Below, in pieces: positions 25,254 to 33,719 of a DNA stretch of 64,000 nucleotides. The position numbers and the translations under genes are program-made. The stretch is from Verrucomicrobiota bacterium (GTDB lineage Bacteria > Verrucomicrobiota > Verrucomicrobiia > CAIQCK01). The notes beneath the pieces are model-generated. The model had not been told where the DNA came from. It searched no databases and was given only the letters and a program-made list of their open reading frames with translations. Where the stretch lies: NCBI GenBank assembly GCA_016222825.1, contig JACRQF010000003.1:174293-238292 (forward strand). The letters run 5' to 3'. How positions within the stretch are numbered: the first letter of the stretch is position 1; every line of letters begins with the position of its first letter.

Positions 25254-26576
25254 ATGAACCACACGAAGACCGCAATATCCAAAAGAACCGGAGAGACGCC
25301 GCAGTTGAAGGCCGTTGCTTGTCGCAGCAAGGGTGGCCGGTCGGCTCTTCCCGTGTTCCTCGTGTGTTTCATGATGGCCTGCGGGTCCACTTTGGCTGCT
25401 CTCCCGGGCGCGGCCAGATTCCAGGACATGAACAGAGTTTTCGGTTTGCCGCTGTGGCAAAGCGATTCGCTTTGGACGGACAACGAGCGCGACGCGGGCA
25501 AGCGGCTCGGCTGGCCGGAGGAATCGCGCACGGCAACGCTCGCCAGCTACCGACTCTACGCGAAGGATGACGTGAGCGTGCTCGGCGCGCGGCCGTATTC
25601 GCTGGCGCTCTACGCGGACAAAGGGCGCGTGACGCAGGTCTCGATGGTGTTTGCCAACACCGGCGACCGCTGCAATCCCAAACAGTTCGAGCGCGATACG
25701 CAGGCGATCGAAGCGGCGCTGAAGCCATTGCTCGGCGAGCCGACGCAGACGTTTTTCGGGCAGACGCGGAAGATCCGCTACAAGGTGCGGCGATGGAACT
25801 GGAAGGGCCACGCGATCCTGCTGGAGACGCCGGAGAACTACGTCGGCGTGCGGGTTGTTCCCGCCGAACTGGCTGATCGCGAAGGTCGCGCGGAGGTGAT
25901 CGCCTACCAGCAGTTGCGTGACACGCTCAGCCAGCGCGTGAAGCGACGAGACAACGGCGACGTGACCATCGCGGAGATTCCGATGGTCAACCAGGGACCG
26001 AAAGGCTATTGCGCGCCGGCGACGTGGGAGCGTTACCTCCGCTACATCGGGATTCAGGCGGACATGTATGTGCTTGCGCTGGCGGGCCAGACCAAGGTGG
26101 GCGGCGGCACGTATGCGAATCTGATGTTCGAGAATGTCGAATCGCTGGCGCGGCGCAACGGCCGGCGGTTTGAGCAACTCAACCTCACGCTGACGGTGCA
26201 GAACCTCGCCAAATATATAGACAAAGGCTTCCCGTTGATGTGGGGCATTTTCTTCGACCCGGAGATGGACAAGGCGATCAGCGCCCGCTCGAAGGAGCGC
26301 CTGACGGTCACCGACTGGAAAGCGTGGCTGGAGAAACTCAAGAGTGCGCGCAACGTCTCGAAGGTCGGCCCCAAAATGATCCAGATGCCAGACAGTCCGG
26401 GGAGCGGCGAGGTCAGCAACGGCCACATCCGCATGATCGTCGGCTACAACGCCAAGACCGGCGAGGTCGCCATCTCCGACTCGTGGGGCAAACGCTTCGA
26501 GGAGCGGTGGACCACCGTGGAGGAAGCCCGCGCGATGACGCAGCACGAGACGGCGTTCTGGAACGTCCGCTGGTGA
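25254..26576 (+). CDS. Secreted C39-like (papain-fold) cysteine peptidase
   Basis: The 440-residue product has a long basic leader and a hydrophobic export segment (about 33-50, ALPVFLVCFMMACGSTLAA). The C-terminal half has the C39-like catalytic layout: an oxyanion Gln in VNQGPKGYCAPAT, nucleophile C253, H391 in GHIRMIVGY and D409 in ISDSWG. The N-terminal half (about 60-230) has no recognised motif. Related C39-like proteins cleave bacteriocin-type leaders or act as extracytoplasmic proteases; no such substrate is evident nearby. ATG 25254 is chosen because upstream in-frame sequence overlaps the receiver gene in another frame. Confidence 0.78.
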   Translation: MNHTKTAISKRTGETPQLKAVACRSKGGRSALPVFLVCFMMACGSTLAALPGAARFQDMNRVFGLPLWQSDSLWTDNERDAGKRLGWPEESRTATLASYRLYAKDDVSVLGARPYSLALYADKGRVTQVSMVFANTGDRCNPKQFERDTQAIEAALKPLLGEPTQTFFGQTRKIRYKVRRWNWKGHAILLETPENYVGVRVVPAELADREGRAEVIAYQQLRDTLSQRVKRRDNGDVTIAEIPMVNQGPKGYCAPATWERYLRYIGIQADMYVLALAGQTKVGGGTYANLMFENVESLARRNGRRFEQLNLTLTVQNLAKYIDKGFPLMWGIFFDPEMDKAISARSKERLTVTDWKAWLEKLKSARNVSKVGPKMIQMPDSPGSGEVSNGHIRMIVGYNAKTGEVAISDSWGKRFEERWTTVEEARAMTQHETAFWNVRW

Positions 26577-26592
26577 GCGGACGGCGCAGCGA

Positions 26593-27453
26593 CTACCGCA
26601 GCCCTTTCGACTTCAGGAACTCCAGGCTCATCTTGAGGCTCTCGAACGGGTCGCGCTTGCACTTGTCCTGCTCAACGAGATAGCTGATCGCACCGATCTC
26701 CTTGCAGACTTTGAGAATGGCGTCCCAGTCCAGCTTGCCGTAGCCGACCTCCGCGAAGCTGCCGTCCTCCTTGTCCATGTCCTTGCAATGGATGACCGGC
26801 GCGCGGTTCTTGAACTTCTTCAGAAACTCCACCGGATCGGCGCCGCCTTTGGCAACCCAATAGAGGTCCGGCTCGGCTTGCAATGTCGGTGCGTTGTCGT
26901 AGAGCAGGTCGAGCGCGGGCTTGCCGTCGAACTTCGCCTCAAACTCGAACGCGTGGTTGTGATACATGAGCGTGAAGCCGCGCTTCTTCAACTCCTGCGC
27001 CCATTTCTCGAACAACGCTGCCAGTTTGAGCCAGTCTTCCTTCGTCTTGCGGCGGCTCGCCGGCAGGAATGGGATGGCGATGTAGCGGCACTTCAACACC
27101 TCATGGTCGCTCAGGATCGGGTCCACGCCTTTCTCAAACTCATCGAGACCAACGTGCGTGGCGAGAATGGCCAGTCCGTTGTCGTCGCACATCTTCTTAA
27201 CCTCTGCCGCCGTCTTCCCGTAGTTGCCGGAAATCTGCACGGCGCGATAGCCGATGGCAGCGACTTTCTTCAACGCGCCGGCAAAATCAGCCTTGCAGGC
27301 GTCGCGCACCGTGTAAAGCTGCGCGCCGATTTGCGTGGTCTTCGTGGCGGCAAACGCGGCGGGCAGATGGCGCGTCGCCAGCGCGCCACCGGCCACGGCG
27401 GCGCTGCGACGCAAAAACTCACGGCGGGAGCAGGCTGAGGAAAAGTTGTTCAT
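26593..27453 (-). CDS. Tat-exported sugar phosphate isomerase/epimerase (xylose isomerase-like TIM barrel)
   Basis: A 286-residue protein with a twin-arginine signal (SRREFLRRSAAVAGG, residues about 9-23) and a TIM-barrel domain of the AP_endonuc_2/sugar isomerase group. Metal-ligand type residues lie in YHNHAFEF, EPDLYWV and VIHCKDMD. Such exported epimerase-like proteins are abundant in Planctomycetota and Verrucomicrobiota and are often beside Gfo/Idh/MocA dehydrogenases in sugar oxidation-isomerisation routes. It precedes the C39 gene convergently (16-bp gap) and follows another TIM-barrel gene, probably its operon partner. Confidence 0.87.
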   Translation of the reverse strand: MNNFSSACSRREFLRRSAAVAGGALATRHLPAAFAATKTTQIGAQLYTVRDACKADFAGALKKVAAIGYRAVQISGNYGKTAAEVKKMCDDNGLAILATHVGLDEFEKGVDPILSDHEVLKCRYIAIPFLPASRRKTKEDWLKLAALFEKWAQELKKRGFTLMYHNHAFEFEAKFDGKPALDLLYDNAPTLQAEPDLYWVAKGGADPVEFLKKFKNRAPVIHCKDMDKEDGSFAEVGYGKLDWDAILKVCKEIGAISYLVEQDKCKRDPFESLKMSLEFLKSKGLR

Positions 27454-27499
27454 ACGGTTGTGTCTCTCTTCGTTGTTTCGTGTCTGTTTCTATTCGTCT

Positions 27500-28552
27500 C
27501 TACTCCCTCCACCCGTGGTTCTCGCGCACCTGGATCATCGCAGCGAGGATGTTGTTCCAAGTTTCCTGCTTCATCATCACTTCGTTGGGGAACATGCAGC
27601 CGTCCCAGCAGAGGTGGCGGATCTTTTTGGTGACCTTGCCCTTGTCGTCGCGCAGCCAGTAGCCGGCGTCGCGCGGGACGTTGAGCTTGCCGTTCGGGTC
27701 GGTGGCGAGGCAATGGCGGCCGGTCTTGTCGTGTGTGCCGGAGCCTTTCACGGTCGCGTCGTTCTGCGCGATGTGGAGGTCAATCGTCCACGGGCGCAAC
27801 GCGGCGGTGAGCTTCTTCATCGCCTTGTGGAACACCTCCGGCTCCCAGTGGAAATCCTTCGGCACGATGCGGTGCTCGGGGGCGTTGAAACCGAGCGTGT
27901 AGAGCAGCGTGTGCGCCATGTCGGCTTGGAACCCGAGGTATTTCGGCTGGTTCACGCCTTCGAGCACTTGCAGCATGTATTTCCACGAGTGCATCGCGCC
28001 CCAGCAAATCTCGCCCTCGGCCGCGAGCCGCTCGCCGTGCTCCTTGGCGACCTTCGCGGCCTCCTTGAACGTCTGGATGATCCGCTTCGTGTTGCCTTTC
28101 GGGTCCTTGTCCCAGTCGGCGACGCCGCACGCGGAGTCAATGCGGACAGCGCCGTGCGGGCGGACGCCCAGTTCGCGGAATTTCTTCGCGATGCGGCAAC
28201 CTTTCCGCACCTGGCCGACGAACTTCTTGCGGTCGTCGTCGCCGCCCATCGCCGAGCCGCCGCCGGTGGGCGGCCAGATCGGTGCGACCACCGAGCCGAC
28301 GACAAGGTTCTTCGACGCGATCTTGTCCGCGATGCGCTTGAGGTCGTCGTCGCTGGAATCAATGTTGATGTGCGGCTCGAACAGGAAGATGTCCACGCCG
28401 TCGAACTTCACGCCGCCGACCTCGGCCTTGGCGGTGAGGTCGAGCATGGTGTCGAGGTTAATGCACGGTTCCGCGCCGGGGCTGCCCTTGCCGACGAGGC
28501 CGGGCCACATGGCGTTGTGAAGTTTCGGAAAGTTGTTGGTTGGGTTGCTCAT
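27500..28552 (-). CDS. Cytoplasmic sugar phosphate isomerase/epimerase-family TIM barrel
   Basis: A 350-residue TIM-barrel protein without a signal peptide. Features include a [19 protein letters not shown] strand, [14 protein letters not shown], an [14 protein letters not shown] segment with candidate Glu/His ligands, [15 protein letters not shown] and [11 protein letters not shown]. The overall pattern fits xylose isomerase-like sugar epimerases. ATG 28552 is preceded by AAAGGA at 6-7 nt and fits the start of the conserved region. It lies 46 bp upstream of the Tat-exported homologue, so the two are probably co-transcribed. Confidence 0.82.
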   Translation of the reverse strand: MSNPTNNFPKLHNAMWPGLVGKGSPGAEPCINLDTMLDLTAKAEVGGVKFDGVDIFLFEPHINIDSSDDDLKRIADKIASKNLVVGSVVAPIWPPTGGGSAMGGDDDRKKFVGQVRKGCRIAKKFRELGVRPHGAVRIDSACGVADWDKDPKGNTKRIIQTFKEAAKVAKEHGERLAAEGEICWGAMHSWKYMLQVLEGVNQPKYLGFQADMAHTLLYTLGFNAPEHRIVPKDFHWEPEVFHKAMKKLTAALRPWTIDLHIAQNDATVKGSGTHDKTGRHCLATDPNGKLNVPRDAGYWLRDDKGKVTKKIRHLCWDGCMFPNEVMMKQETWNNILAAMIQVRENHGWRE

Positions 28553-28643
28553 GCTGTTTCCTTTCGCTCGCTGAAATTTGTGGATGGCGAGAGTAGCAAG
28601 GTGGACGCCCCGTGCAATGCCAAAGTAAGCAGGTCTTGGCAAC

Positions 28644-30137
28644 TTGCCGGCGGGGGAAACGGAAGCTATACTGCGGGCGGTGAACAGACACGGTATTCCC
28701 GACCAGCCGCTGCCGAGGCGCAGGCCGCTTCGCGCCCTGCTGGTGGAGGATTGTGAGTCTGACGCGATTCTGATCACACACGAACTGAAGCACGGCGGTT
28801 ACGAGCTTGTTCACGAACGGGTGGAAACGGCGGAGGCAATGGCGGCCGCCTTGAAAAAGCAGGCATGGGACATTGTCCTGTCGGACCACAACATGCCGCA
28901 TTTCAACTCGCTGGACGCGATGGCCACCTTGAAGAAGCACGAGCCGAACGTGCCGTTTATCATTGTGTCCGGCGCCATCGGCGAAGAGACGACGGTGATC
29001 GCGGTGAAGGGCGGGGCTGCCGACTACGTTTCAAAATCGAAGCTGGCCCATCTGTCGTCGGCGGTGGAGCGCGCGTTGCGCGAGGCCGACCAGCGCCGGG
29101 CGCTGCGCGAGAGCGAGGAGGTTTTCCGCAAGCTGAGCGAATGCTCGCCGGCGGGCGTCTTCTTGACGGACGCGAAAGGCTCCGTCACTTACACCAATCC
29201 GCGCTGGCGAACCATCTTCGGGCTGGCGTCGAGAGACGACGGCATCCGGGAGTGGACGCAGGCGGTTCATCCGCAGGACCGCGCCAGGGTGGTGGAGCAA
29301 TGGAACAGCTGCGTGCGGGAGGGCCGGGAGTATGAGCAGGAGTTCTGTCTGCGGCTTGCCGACGGAAGCCCCCGCTGGGTTTACACGCGCGCGTCGGCGA
29401 TGCACGACGAGCACGGGAAATACGCCGGGCACGTGGGGACAATCACCGACATCACGGAGCGCAAACAGGCCGAGGAAGCGCGCGCCCATCTGGTGCAGAA
29501 GCTCATCACAGCGCAAGAGGATGAGTGCCGGCGGGTGTCTGTGGAGTTGCACGACCAGATGGGCCAGGGATTGACGGCACTGATGCTGGGCTTGAACGCC
29601 CTGCAAGCGCCGAAAGCCGGCAAAGGGCCGGATGCTCGGCAACTGCAACAATTGCAGGAACTGGCCAACGACCTCATGAGCCGGGTGCATCGGCTGGCGT
29701 GGGAACTGCGGCCGGCGGCGTTGGACGACCTGGGGCTGGCCAGCGCGCTGAAGCGTTACGTTGAGGAGTGCTCGCAACGCAGCGGCCTCGCAGTGGATTT
29801 CCATGTTAGCGGCCTCGCCGACCAGCGCCTTCAGCCGTCCATTGAGACGACATTCTACCGCGTCGTCCAGGAAGCATTGACCAACGTGATCAAACATGCC
29901 CAGGCAAACCGGGTGAGCGTGCTGCTGGATTATCGGCGCGACTCTGTGCTTGTCATTGTGGAAGATAACGGCAAAGGTTTCGATGTAGGCAAGGTTATGA
30001 ACAGCATCAACTCATCGGGTCGCCTGGGTCTGCTGGGAATGCAGGAGCGCGCCGCGCTGGTGGGCGCGAAGTTCAACATTGAATCCACGCCAGACGCGGG
30101 GACCACCGTGTTCTTGAGCCGCACTTTGGAGGCGTAA
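28644..30137 (+). CDS. Hybrid sensor: receiver-PAS-HisKA_3 histidine kinase (NarX/DegS type)
   Basis: A 497-residue soluble kinase. Residues about 30-150 form a CheY-like receiver (E35/D36, phosphoacceptor D81 in IVLSDHNMP). A PAS domain with PAC tail follows (about 160-280, [12 protein letters not shown]). A HisKA_3 dimerisation segment has H303 in [11 protein letters not shown], and a HATPase_c domain carries [12 protein letters not shown] and VEDNGKGF. There are no membrane helices, so it senses a cytoplasmic signal or is driven by the N-terminal receiver. The start is uncertain between TTG 28644 and GTG 28680. The cognate NarL-type regulator begins 3 bp after its stop. Confidence 0.88.
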   Translation: MPAGETEAILRAVNRHGIPDQPLPRRRPLRALLVEDCESDAILITHELKHGGYELVHERVETAEAMAAALKKQAWDIVLSDHNMPHFNSLDAMATLKKHEPNVPFIIVSGAIGEETTVIAVKGGAADYVSKSKLAHLSSAVERALREADQRRALRESEEVFRKLSECSPAGVFLTDAKGSVTYTNPRWRTIFGLASRDDGIREWTQAVHPQDRARVVEQWNSCVREGREYEQEFCLRLADGSPRWVYTRASAMHDEHGKYAGHVGTITDITERKQAEEARAHLVQKLITAQEDECRRVSVELHDQMGQGLTALMLGLNALQAPKAGKGPDARQLQQLQELANDLMSRVHRLAWELRPAALDDLGLASALKRYVEECSQRSGLAVDFHVSGLADQRLQPSIETTFYRVVQEALTNVIKHAQANRVSVLLDYRRDSVLVIVEDNGKGFDVGKVMNSINSSGRLGLLGMQERAALVGAKFNIESTPDAGTTVFLSRTLEA

Positions 30138-30140
30138 ACA

Positions 30141-30812
30141 TTGAAAACATCTCCATCAAGCCGAAAAATCCGCGTCCTTCTGGCCGATGATCACACCGTC
30201 GTGCGCGAAGGACTGAAGTTCCTGCTCGACCAGCAACCGGACATGACTGTCGTCGGCGAGGCCGTGGACGGGGAAGACGCCTTCCAACAGGCCAAGAAAC
30301 TGACGCCCGACGTGGTTGTGATGGACATCTCCATGCCCCGGTGCAATGGGATGCAGGCCACCGAGCGTCTGAAACAGGCGTTTCCGAAGATCAAGGTGCT
30401 GGTGCTGAGCGCCTATGAGAACATTGACTACCTGCGCCGGTTGCTGAAGGCCGGAGCGTCGGGCTATGTGACCAAGCGGTCGGCAGCCATGGAACTGACC
30501 CGCGCCATCCACACCGTGAGCACCGGAGAAATCTACCTCGACTCGACCTCGGCGGGCATCCTGGCGAGCGACATGGCGGGAAGATCATCCACCAGCGACG
30601 TGAAGACGGGTGAGCCGATCAGCCCGCGCGAAACGGAAGTCTTGCGCGACATTGCACGGGGCTACTCCAACAAAGAAATCGCGGCACGCCTTCAGATCAG
30701 CATCAAGACGGTGGAAACCTACAAAGCCCGGCTGATGGAGAAGCTCAAATTGCGCAGCCGTGTGGACATCGTCCGTTATGCGGCGCACCAAGGGTGGCTC
30801 GAAGAGAATTGA
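30141..30812 (+). CDS. NarL/FixJ-family response regulator (receiver + LuxR HTH)
   Basis: A 223-residue regulator. The receiver (residues 8-125) has D16/D17 in LLADDHTVV, phosphoacceptor D62 in VVMDISMP and K111 in GYVTKRSA. The LuxR-type helix-turn-helix (about 155-215) reads SPRETEVLRDIARGYSNKEI followed by SIKTVETYKARLMEKL. The TTG start at 30141 is supported by GGAGG at 30128-30132, inside the kinase gene's end. It is an immediate partner of the upstream kinase and lies just upstream of the pilin promoter region, making it a candidate regulator of the Tad locus. Confidence 0.92.
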   Translation: MKTSPSSRKIRVLLADDHTVVREGLKFLLDQQPDMTVVGEAVDGEDAFQQAKKLTPDVVVMDISMPRCNGMQATERLKQAFPKIKVLVLSAYENIDYLRRLLKAGASGYVTKRSAAMELTRAIHTVSTGEIYLDSTSAGILASDMAGRSSTSDVKTGEPISPRETEVLRDIARGYSNKEIAARLQISIKTVETYKARLMEKLKLRSRVDIVRYAAHQGWLEEN

Positions 30813-30888
30813 TGGCTGGGATGAGCCGGCTTTTCCGGCTTGGAACTGCCTTCCCCATCTTTGTTTCAAGCCAGTTATTTGTCAGGGA

Positions 30889-30954
30889 ATCCCCGACAGC
30901 CTTTTCGCTTCCTCCTGACGTGTCACGATTGCCGTCTTGGGGCACGATGGCAGC
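30889..30954 (+). promoter_or_regulatory. Candidate regulatory boxes and promoter upstream of the pilin genes
   Basis: Two boxes, ATCCCCGAC (GAC at 30895) and TCCTGACGTG (GAC at 30917), lie 22 nt apart. They are followed 24 nt later by GGCACGAT (30941), and GG-N10-GC (30941-30954) is weakly sigma54-like. The same two-box plus GG(T/C)A layout occurs before both TadG-like genes. TGACGTGTCA, a TGAC/GTCA dyad, occurs here at 30916-30925 and again at 30970-30979. Function is inferred only from recurrence and position. Confidence 0.4.
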
Positions 30955-31078
30955 CGTTGAAAAAAGTAGTGACGTGTCAAAGAGCAATGGATATGATGCA
31001 GCAAAGCAAATGCAGTGAGCAGTCAGGCTCAATTGCTGATATAGACACGGGCAACAACAAACGGAAGAGAGGCGAAAT

Positions 31079-31273
31079 ATGAGGATCCTGAGGACAAGGA
31101 AGAACGGGCAATCGCTGGTGGAATACGGGTTGGTGCTGGCGCTGATCGCCATTGTCGCCATCCTGGTGGTGAAGGCTGTGGGCACGCAAACCACAAGCAC
31201 CTTCGACAACGTCCAGAGTCAGATGACGTCGCAGGGCGTTGCGAGCACCGCGCCGACGGCCGCCAGTTCGTAG
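31079..31273 (+). CDS. Flp-type pilin, copy 1
   Basis: A 64-residue class III signal/prepilin-like protein: short basic leader (MRILRTRKNG), then QSLVEYGLVLALIAIVAILV, the conserved Glu and Tyr after the cleavage-site Gly, and a hydrophobic assembly helix. The tail is Thr/Ser/Gln-rich. This fits the Flp/Fap pilin family assembled by the Tad machinery downstream; a TadV/CpaA prepilin peptidase should cleave after the Gly, but none is encoded in this window. A GAGAGG Shine-Dalgarno precedes the ATG. Confidence 0.9.
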   Translation: MRILRTRKNGQSLVEYGLVLALIAIVAILVVKAVGTQTTSTFDNVQSQMTSQGVASTAPTAASS

Positions 31274-31337
31274 GAAACAAAACAAGAACAATAAACCGGC
31301 ACTCCGGTGCTGGCGCAAAAGCAGGAAAGGAATAGAA

Positions 31338-31538
31338 ATGAAAGCATTGGTTCAGAAAGCAAGGAAGAGCGGACAATCACTGGTGGAATACGGGTTGGTG
31401 CTGGCGTTGATCGCCATTGTCGCCATCCTGGTGGTGAAGGCTGTGGGCACGCAAACCACAAGCACCTTCGACAACGTCCAGACTCAGATGACGTCGCAGG
31501 GCATTTCGGCGACGACGCCGACGGCTGCCAGTTCGTAG
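31338..31538 (+). CDS. Flp-type pilin, copy 2
   Basis: A 66-residue near-duplicate of the preceding pilin: the stretch from the processing Gly through the hydrophobic helix and TSTFDNVQ is identical. Differences are confined to the leader (MKALVQKARKSG) and the tail (GISATTPTAASS versus GVASTAPTAASS). ATG 31338 has AAAGGA 9-10 nt upstream. Nucleotide identity is also very high, so this is a recent tandem duplication or a gene-conversion pair. Both precede a strong terminator. Confidence 0.9.
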   Translation: MKALVQKARKSGQSLVEYGLVLALIAIVAILVVKAVGTQTTSTFDNVQTQMTSQGISATTPTAASS

Positions 31539-31561
31539 AAAACAACAAACGAGTGTTCGTG

Positions 31562-31645
31562 CTCGCGCGCCCATGCCGGCGCGCGAGTGCGAAAGAAAAG
31601 CCCGAGTTCTCGCATAGAAGTTCAAGAGAACTCGGGCTGTTTCTG
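31562..31645 (+). terminator. Rho-independent terminator after the pilin pair
   Basis: A perfect 12-bp stem, GCCCGAGTTCTC (31600-31611) with GAGAACTCGGGC (31626-31637), is followed by TGTTTCTGT. Just upstream is a second hairpin, CTCGCGCGC (31562-31570) with GCGCGCGAG (31579-31587). The pair would cap a short abundant pilin mRNA and separate it from the assembly genes. Confidence 0.85.
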
Positions 31646-31734
31646 TAAGACGCATGCGGCCGATTTGGGCCGGCACGGACATCCGCACAAACGGCTTTTG
31701 CTTTGCGCGGTCACTCAGGATAAACTGTTTCAGT

Positions 31735-32790
31735 ATGATGGGATCGGTTGATAGGCGGCAATTCCTCAAGAAACTGGCCGTTGGGGCAACGGCCGGCGCA
31801 GCGTTGGGCTTGGGGCTTGCCTACGGGCTGAACCGGAAGACAGTCTCACGCGTCACGATCCTGAAAGCGAAGAGCTACACGGAGAACCTCACCGGCCTCG
31901 TCAAGCGCGCGCTGCAAAATTACCCCGCCGTGATCGAACGCGCGCGCGGCAGACGCGTCGTGTTGAAGCCGAACCTGGTGGAATACTACGAAGCCCGCGG
32001 CGTGAACACCCATCCCGCGCTGGTCGCGGCGGCCATCGAGGCGTTCCGGTCGCTGGGCGCGCGGGAGGTCCTCGTCGCGGAAGGGCCGGGCCACCAGCGC
32101 GACACGGAGATGCTGATCGAGCAGTCGGGGCTGGACAATGCGTTGAAGGCTGGGCGGGCGGCGTTCGTGGACCTCAACCTCGATTCCACCCATTCCGTGC
32201 CGCTTCGGGAAAATTACACGCGGCTGGGGCGGCTGTTTTTCCCGGACACAATCCTTGGCGCCGATCTGGTCGTCTCCATGCCGAAGCTGAAGACGCATCA
32301 TTGGGTGGGCGCGACGCTGTCGCTGAAGAACATGTTCGGCACGGTGCCGGGCGTGAAATACGGCTGGCCGAAGAACGTGTTGCATTGGTGCGGCGACCAG
32401 AGCATCGAGAAGAGCATCGTGGACATCAACCTCGCCTTGCAGCCCGGTTTTGCCATCGTGGACGGCATCGAAGGCATGGAAGGCGACGGGCCGCTGCGCG
32501 GCGAGACGGTGCAGTCGGGCGTCATCATCATGGGCGACAACCTGACGGCGGTGGACGCCACCGGAGCGCGCGTGATGGGGTTGAACCCGGAGCGGCTGAG
32601 TTACCTGCGAGTGATGCAACGACACGGCGGGACGCTCAGCGAGTCGCGGATCGAGCAGCTTGGCGAGCCGGTTGGCGCGGTGCGTTGCGACTTCAAGGTG
32701 TTGCCGACGTTTGCGTTCTTGAAACTGGCGTCGGCCAGCCATAATGTGCCGCAGGAAAACGGTGGAAAACGCGGCAGAGTTGTGTTATGA
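31735..32790 (+). CDS. Tat-exported DUF362 domain protein
   Basis: A 351-residue protein with a Tat-like signal (DRRQFLKKLAVGATAGAALG, residues about 6-25). The body has DUF362 features: RRVVLKPNLVEYYEARGVNT, GAREVLVAEGPG, PKLKTHHWVGATLSLKNMFG and DGIEGMEGDGP. DUF362 proteins are poorly characterised and sometimes carry ferredoxin-like clusters; no Cys cluster is seen here. The stop overlaps the CpaB start (ATGA), so it is translationally coupled to the Tad operon. ATG 31735 starts the Tat signal; ATG 31738 is an alternative. Confidence 0.85.
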   Translation: MMGSVDRRQFLKKLAVGATAGAALGLGLAYGLNRKTVSRVTILKAKSYTENLTGLVKRALQNYPAVIERARGRRVVLKPNLVEYYEARGVNTHPALVAAAIEAFRSLGAREVLVAEGPGHQRDTEMLIEQSGLDNALKAGRAAFVDLNLDSTHSVPLRENYTRLGRLFFPDTILGADLVVSMPKLKTHHWVGATLSLKNMFGTVPGVKYGWPKNVLHWCGDQSIEKSIVDINLALQPGFAIVDGIEGMEGDGPLRGETVQSGVIIMGDNLTAVDATGARVMGLNPERLSYLRVMQRHGGTLSESRIEQLGEPVGAVRCDFKVLPTFAFLKLASASHNVPQENGGKRGRVVL

Positions 32791-33668
32791 AAAATATAAG
32801 CATGCGTCCAGGAACATTGTTTCTCATCGGAGCCATCGTCCTCGCAGCGGCGACGGCTTATTTCTTTTACGACTACCTGCAACAAGTCTCCAGGCCCAAG
32901 GCGGCCCCAGAGAGGCAGGTCGTCATGTCGGTTGTAGCCATTCCCGCGCGGCAGCCCATCAAGCCGGAGATGGTCAGGATGTATCCTGTGCCGCAGAAGA
33001 TGCTCCTCACCAACTCCGTCGCCAAACTCGAAGACGTCGTGGGCAAGTGGACCGTCGCCGCCATCAAGCCATTCGAACAAATCCGGCTCAGCGACATCGC
33101 CGAGAAAAGCAAACTGCCGGGACTGGCCCCATCCATTCCGCCGGGGAAACGCGCGATCACCATTGGCATCAGCGACACCCGGGGAGTCGCGGGCGCGATT
33201 TTTCCAGGGGACCACGTGGACATCATGGCCAACCTGAAGGATGCGTCGCGCGGCGAGCAGGTGGTGCAGGTGCCCCTCCAGAACATGCTCGTGTTGGCTG
33301 TGGACAAGAACATCACGGATCCGACGGTGGGCGCCAACTCGTCACTGACCTTGTGCGCCAGTCCCGAAGAAGCGCAGTTGATTGCTATTGCCGAGGAGTC
33401 CGGCGCAATCCGCGTAATGTTGCGGTCACGCGGTGATGACACGGTTGTTGAGGGTTCGGGCGTTTCCATCAATGAATACCTCGGAAGTCGGTCTCCAAAG
33501 AAACAGCCGAAGGAAGAACAGCCGCGCGTTCAACCGCAGGTGCCTCCAGCGCCTCCAGCGCCTCCAGCGCCTCCGCCGGGGCCGCCGGTGATAAAGAAGA
33601 CGATTCACACAGGAAGAGACTCCAAGACTTTTGAAGTGCCGATGTCCAAGGAAAAAGAGGCGAAGTAA
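32787..33668 (+). CDS. cpaB: Flp pilus assembly protein CpaB/RcpC
   Basis: A 293-residue protein with a single N-terminal membrane helix (about 9-30), then an SAF/AFP-like domain (VVAIPARQPIKPEMVRMYPV, TVAAIKPFEQIRLSDIAEK) and an RcpC domain (KRAITIGISDTRGVAGAIFPGDHVDIM). In Tad systems CpaB modulates the outer-membrane secretin. The C-terminal tail is a Pro-rich linker (PPAPPAPPAPPPGPP) encoded by four 9-bp repeat units at 33542-33577, probably length-variable. It overlaps the DUF362 gene by 4 bp and is followed by the secretin gene. Confidence 0.9.
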   Translation: MKNISMRPGTLFLIGAIVLAAATAYFFYDYLQQVSRPKAAPERQVVMSVVAIPARQPIKPEMVRMYPVPQKMLLTNSVAKLEDVVGKWTVAAIKPFEQIRLSDIAEKSKLPGLAPSIPPGKRAITIGISDTRGVAGAIFPGDHVDIMANLKDASRGEQVVQVPLQNMLVLAVDKNITDPTVGANSSLTLCASPEEAQLIAIAEESGAIRVMLRSRGDDTVVEGSGVSINEYLGSRSPKKQPKEEQPRVQPQVPPAPPAPPAPPPGPPVIKKTIHTGRDSKTFEVPMSKEKEAK

Positions 33669-33719
33669 TCCCAATCGTTCATGACCACCAGCTTCATAAT
33701 CATAATCAGGAGAACACTG

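Noticed and set aside
30941..30954. Sigma54 promoter for the pilins
   Set aside because: GG-N10-GC spacing is right, but the -12 TTGC is replaced by CAGC, and the equivalent site before TadG-like gene 2 lacks GC. It is kept only as part of the recurring architecture.
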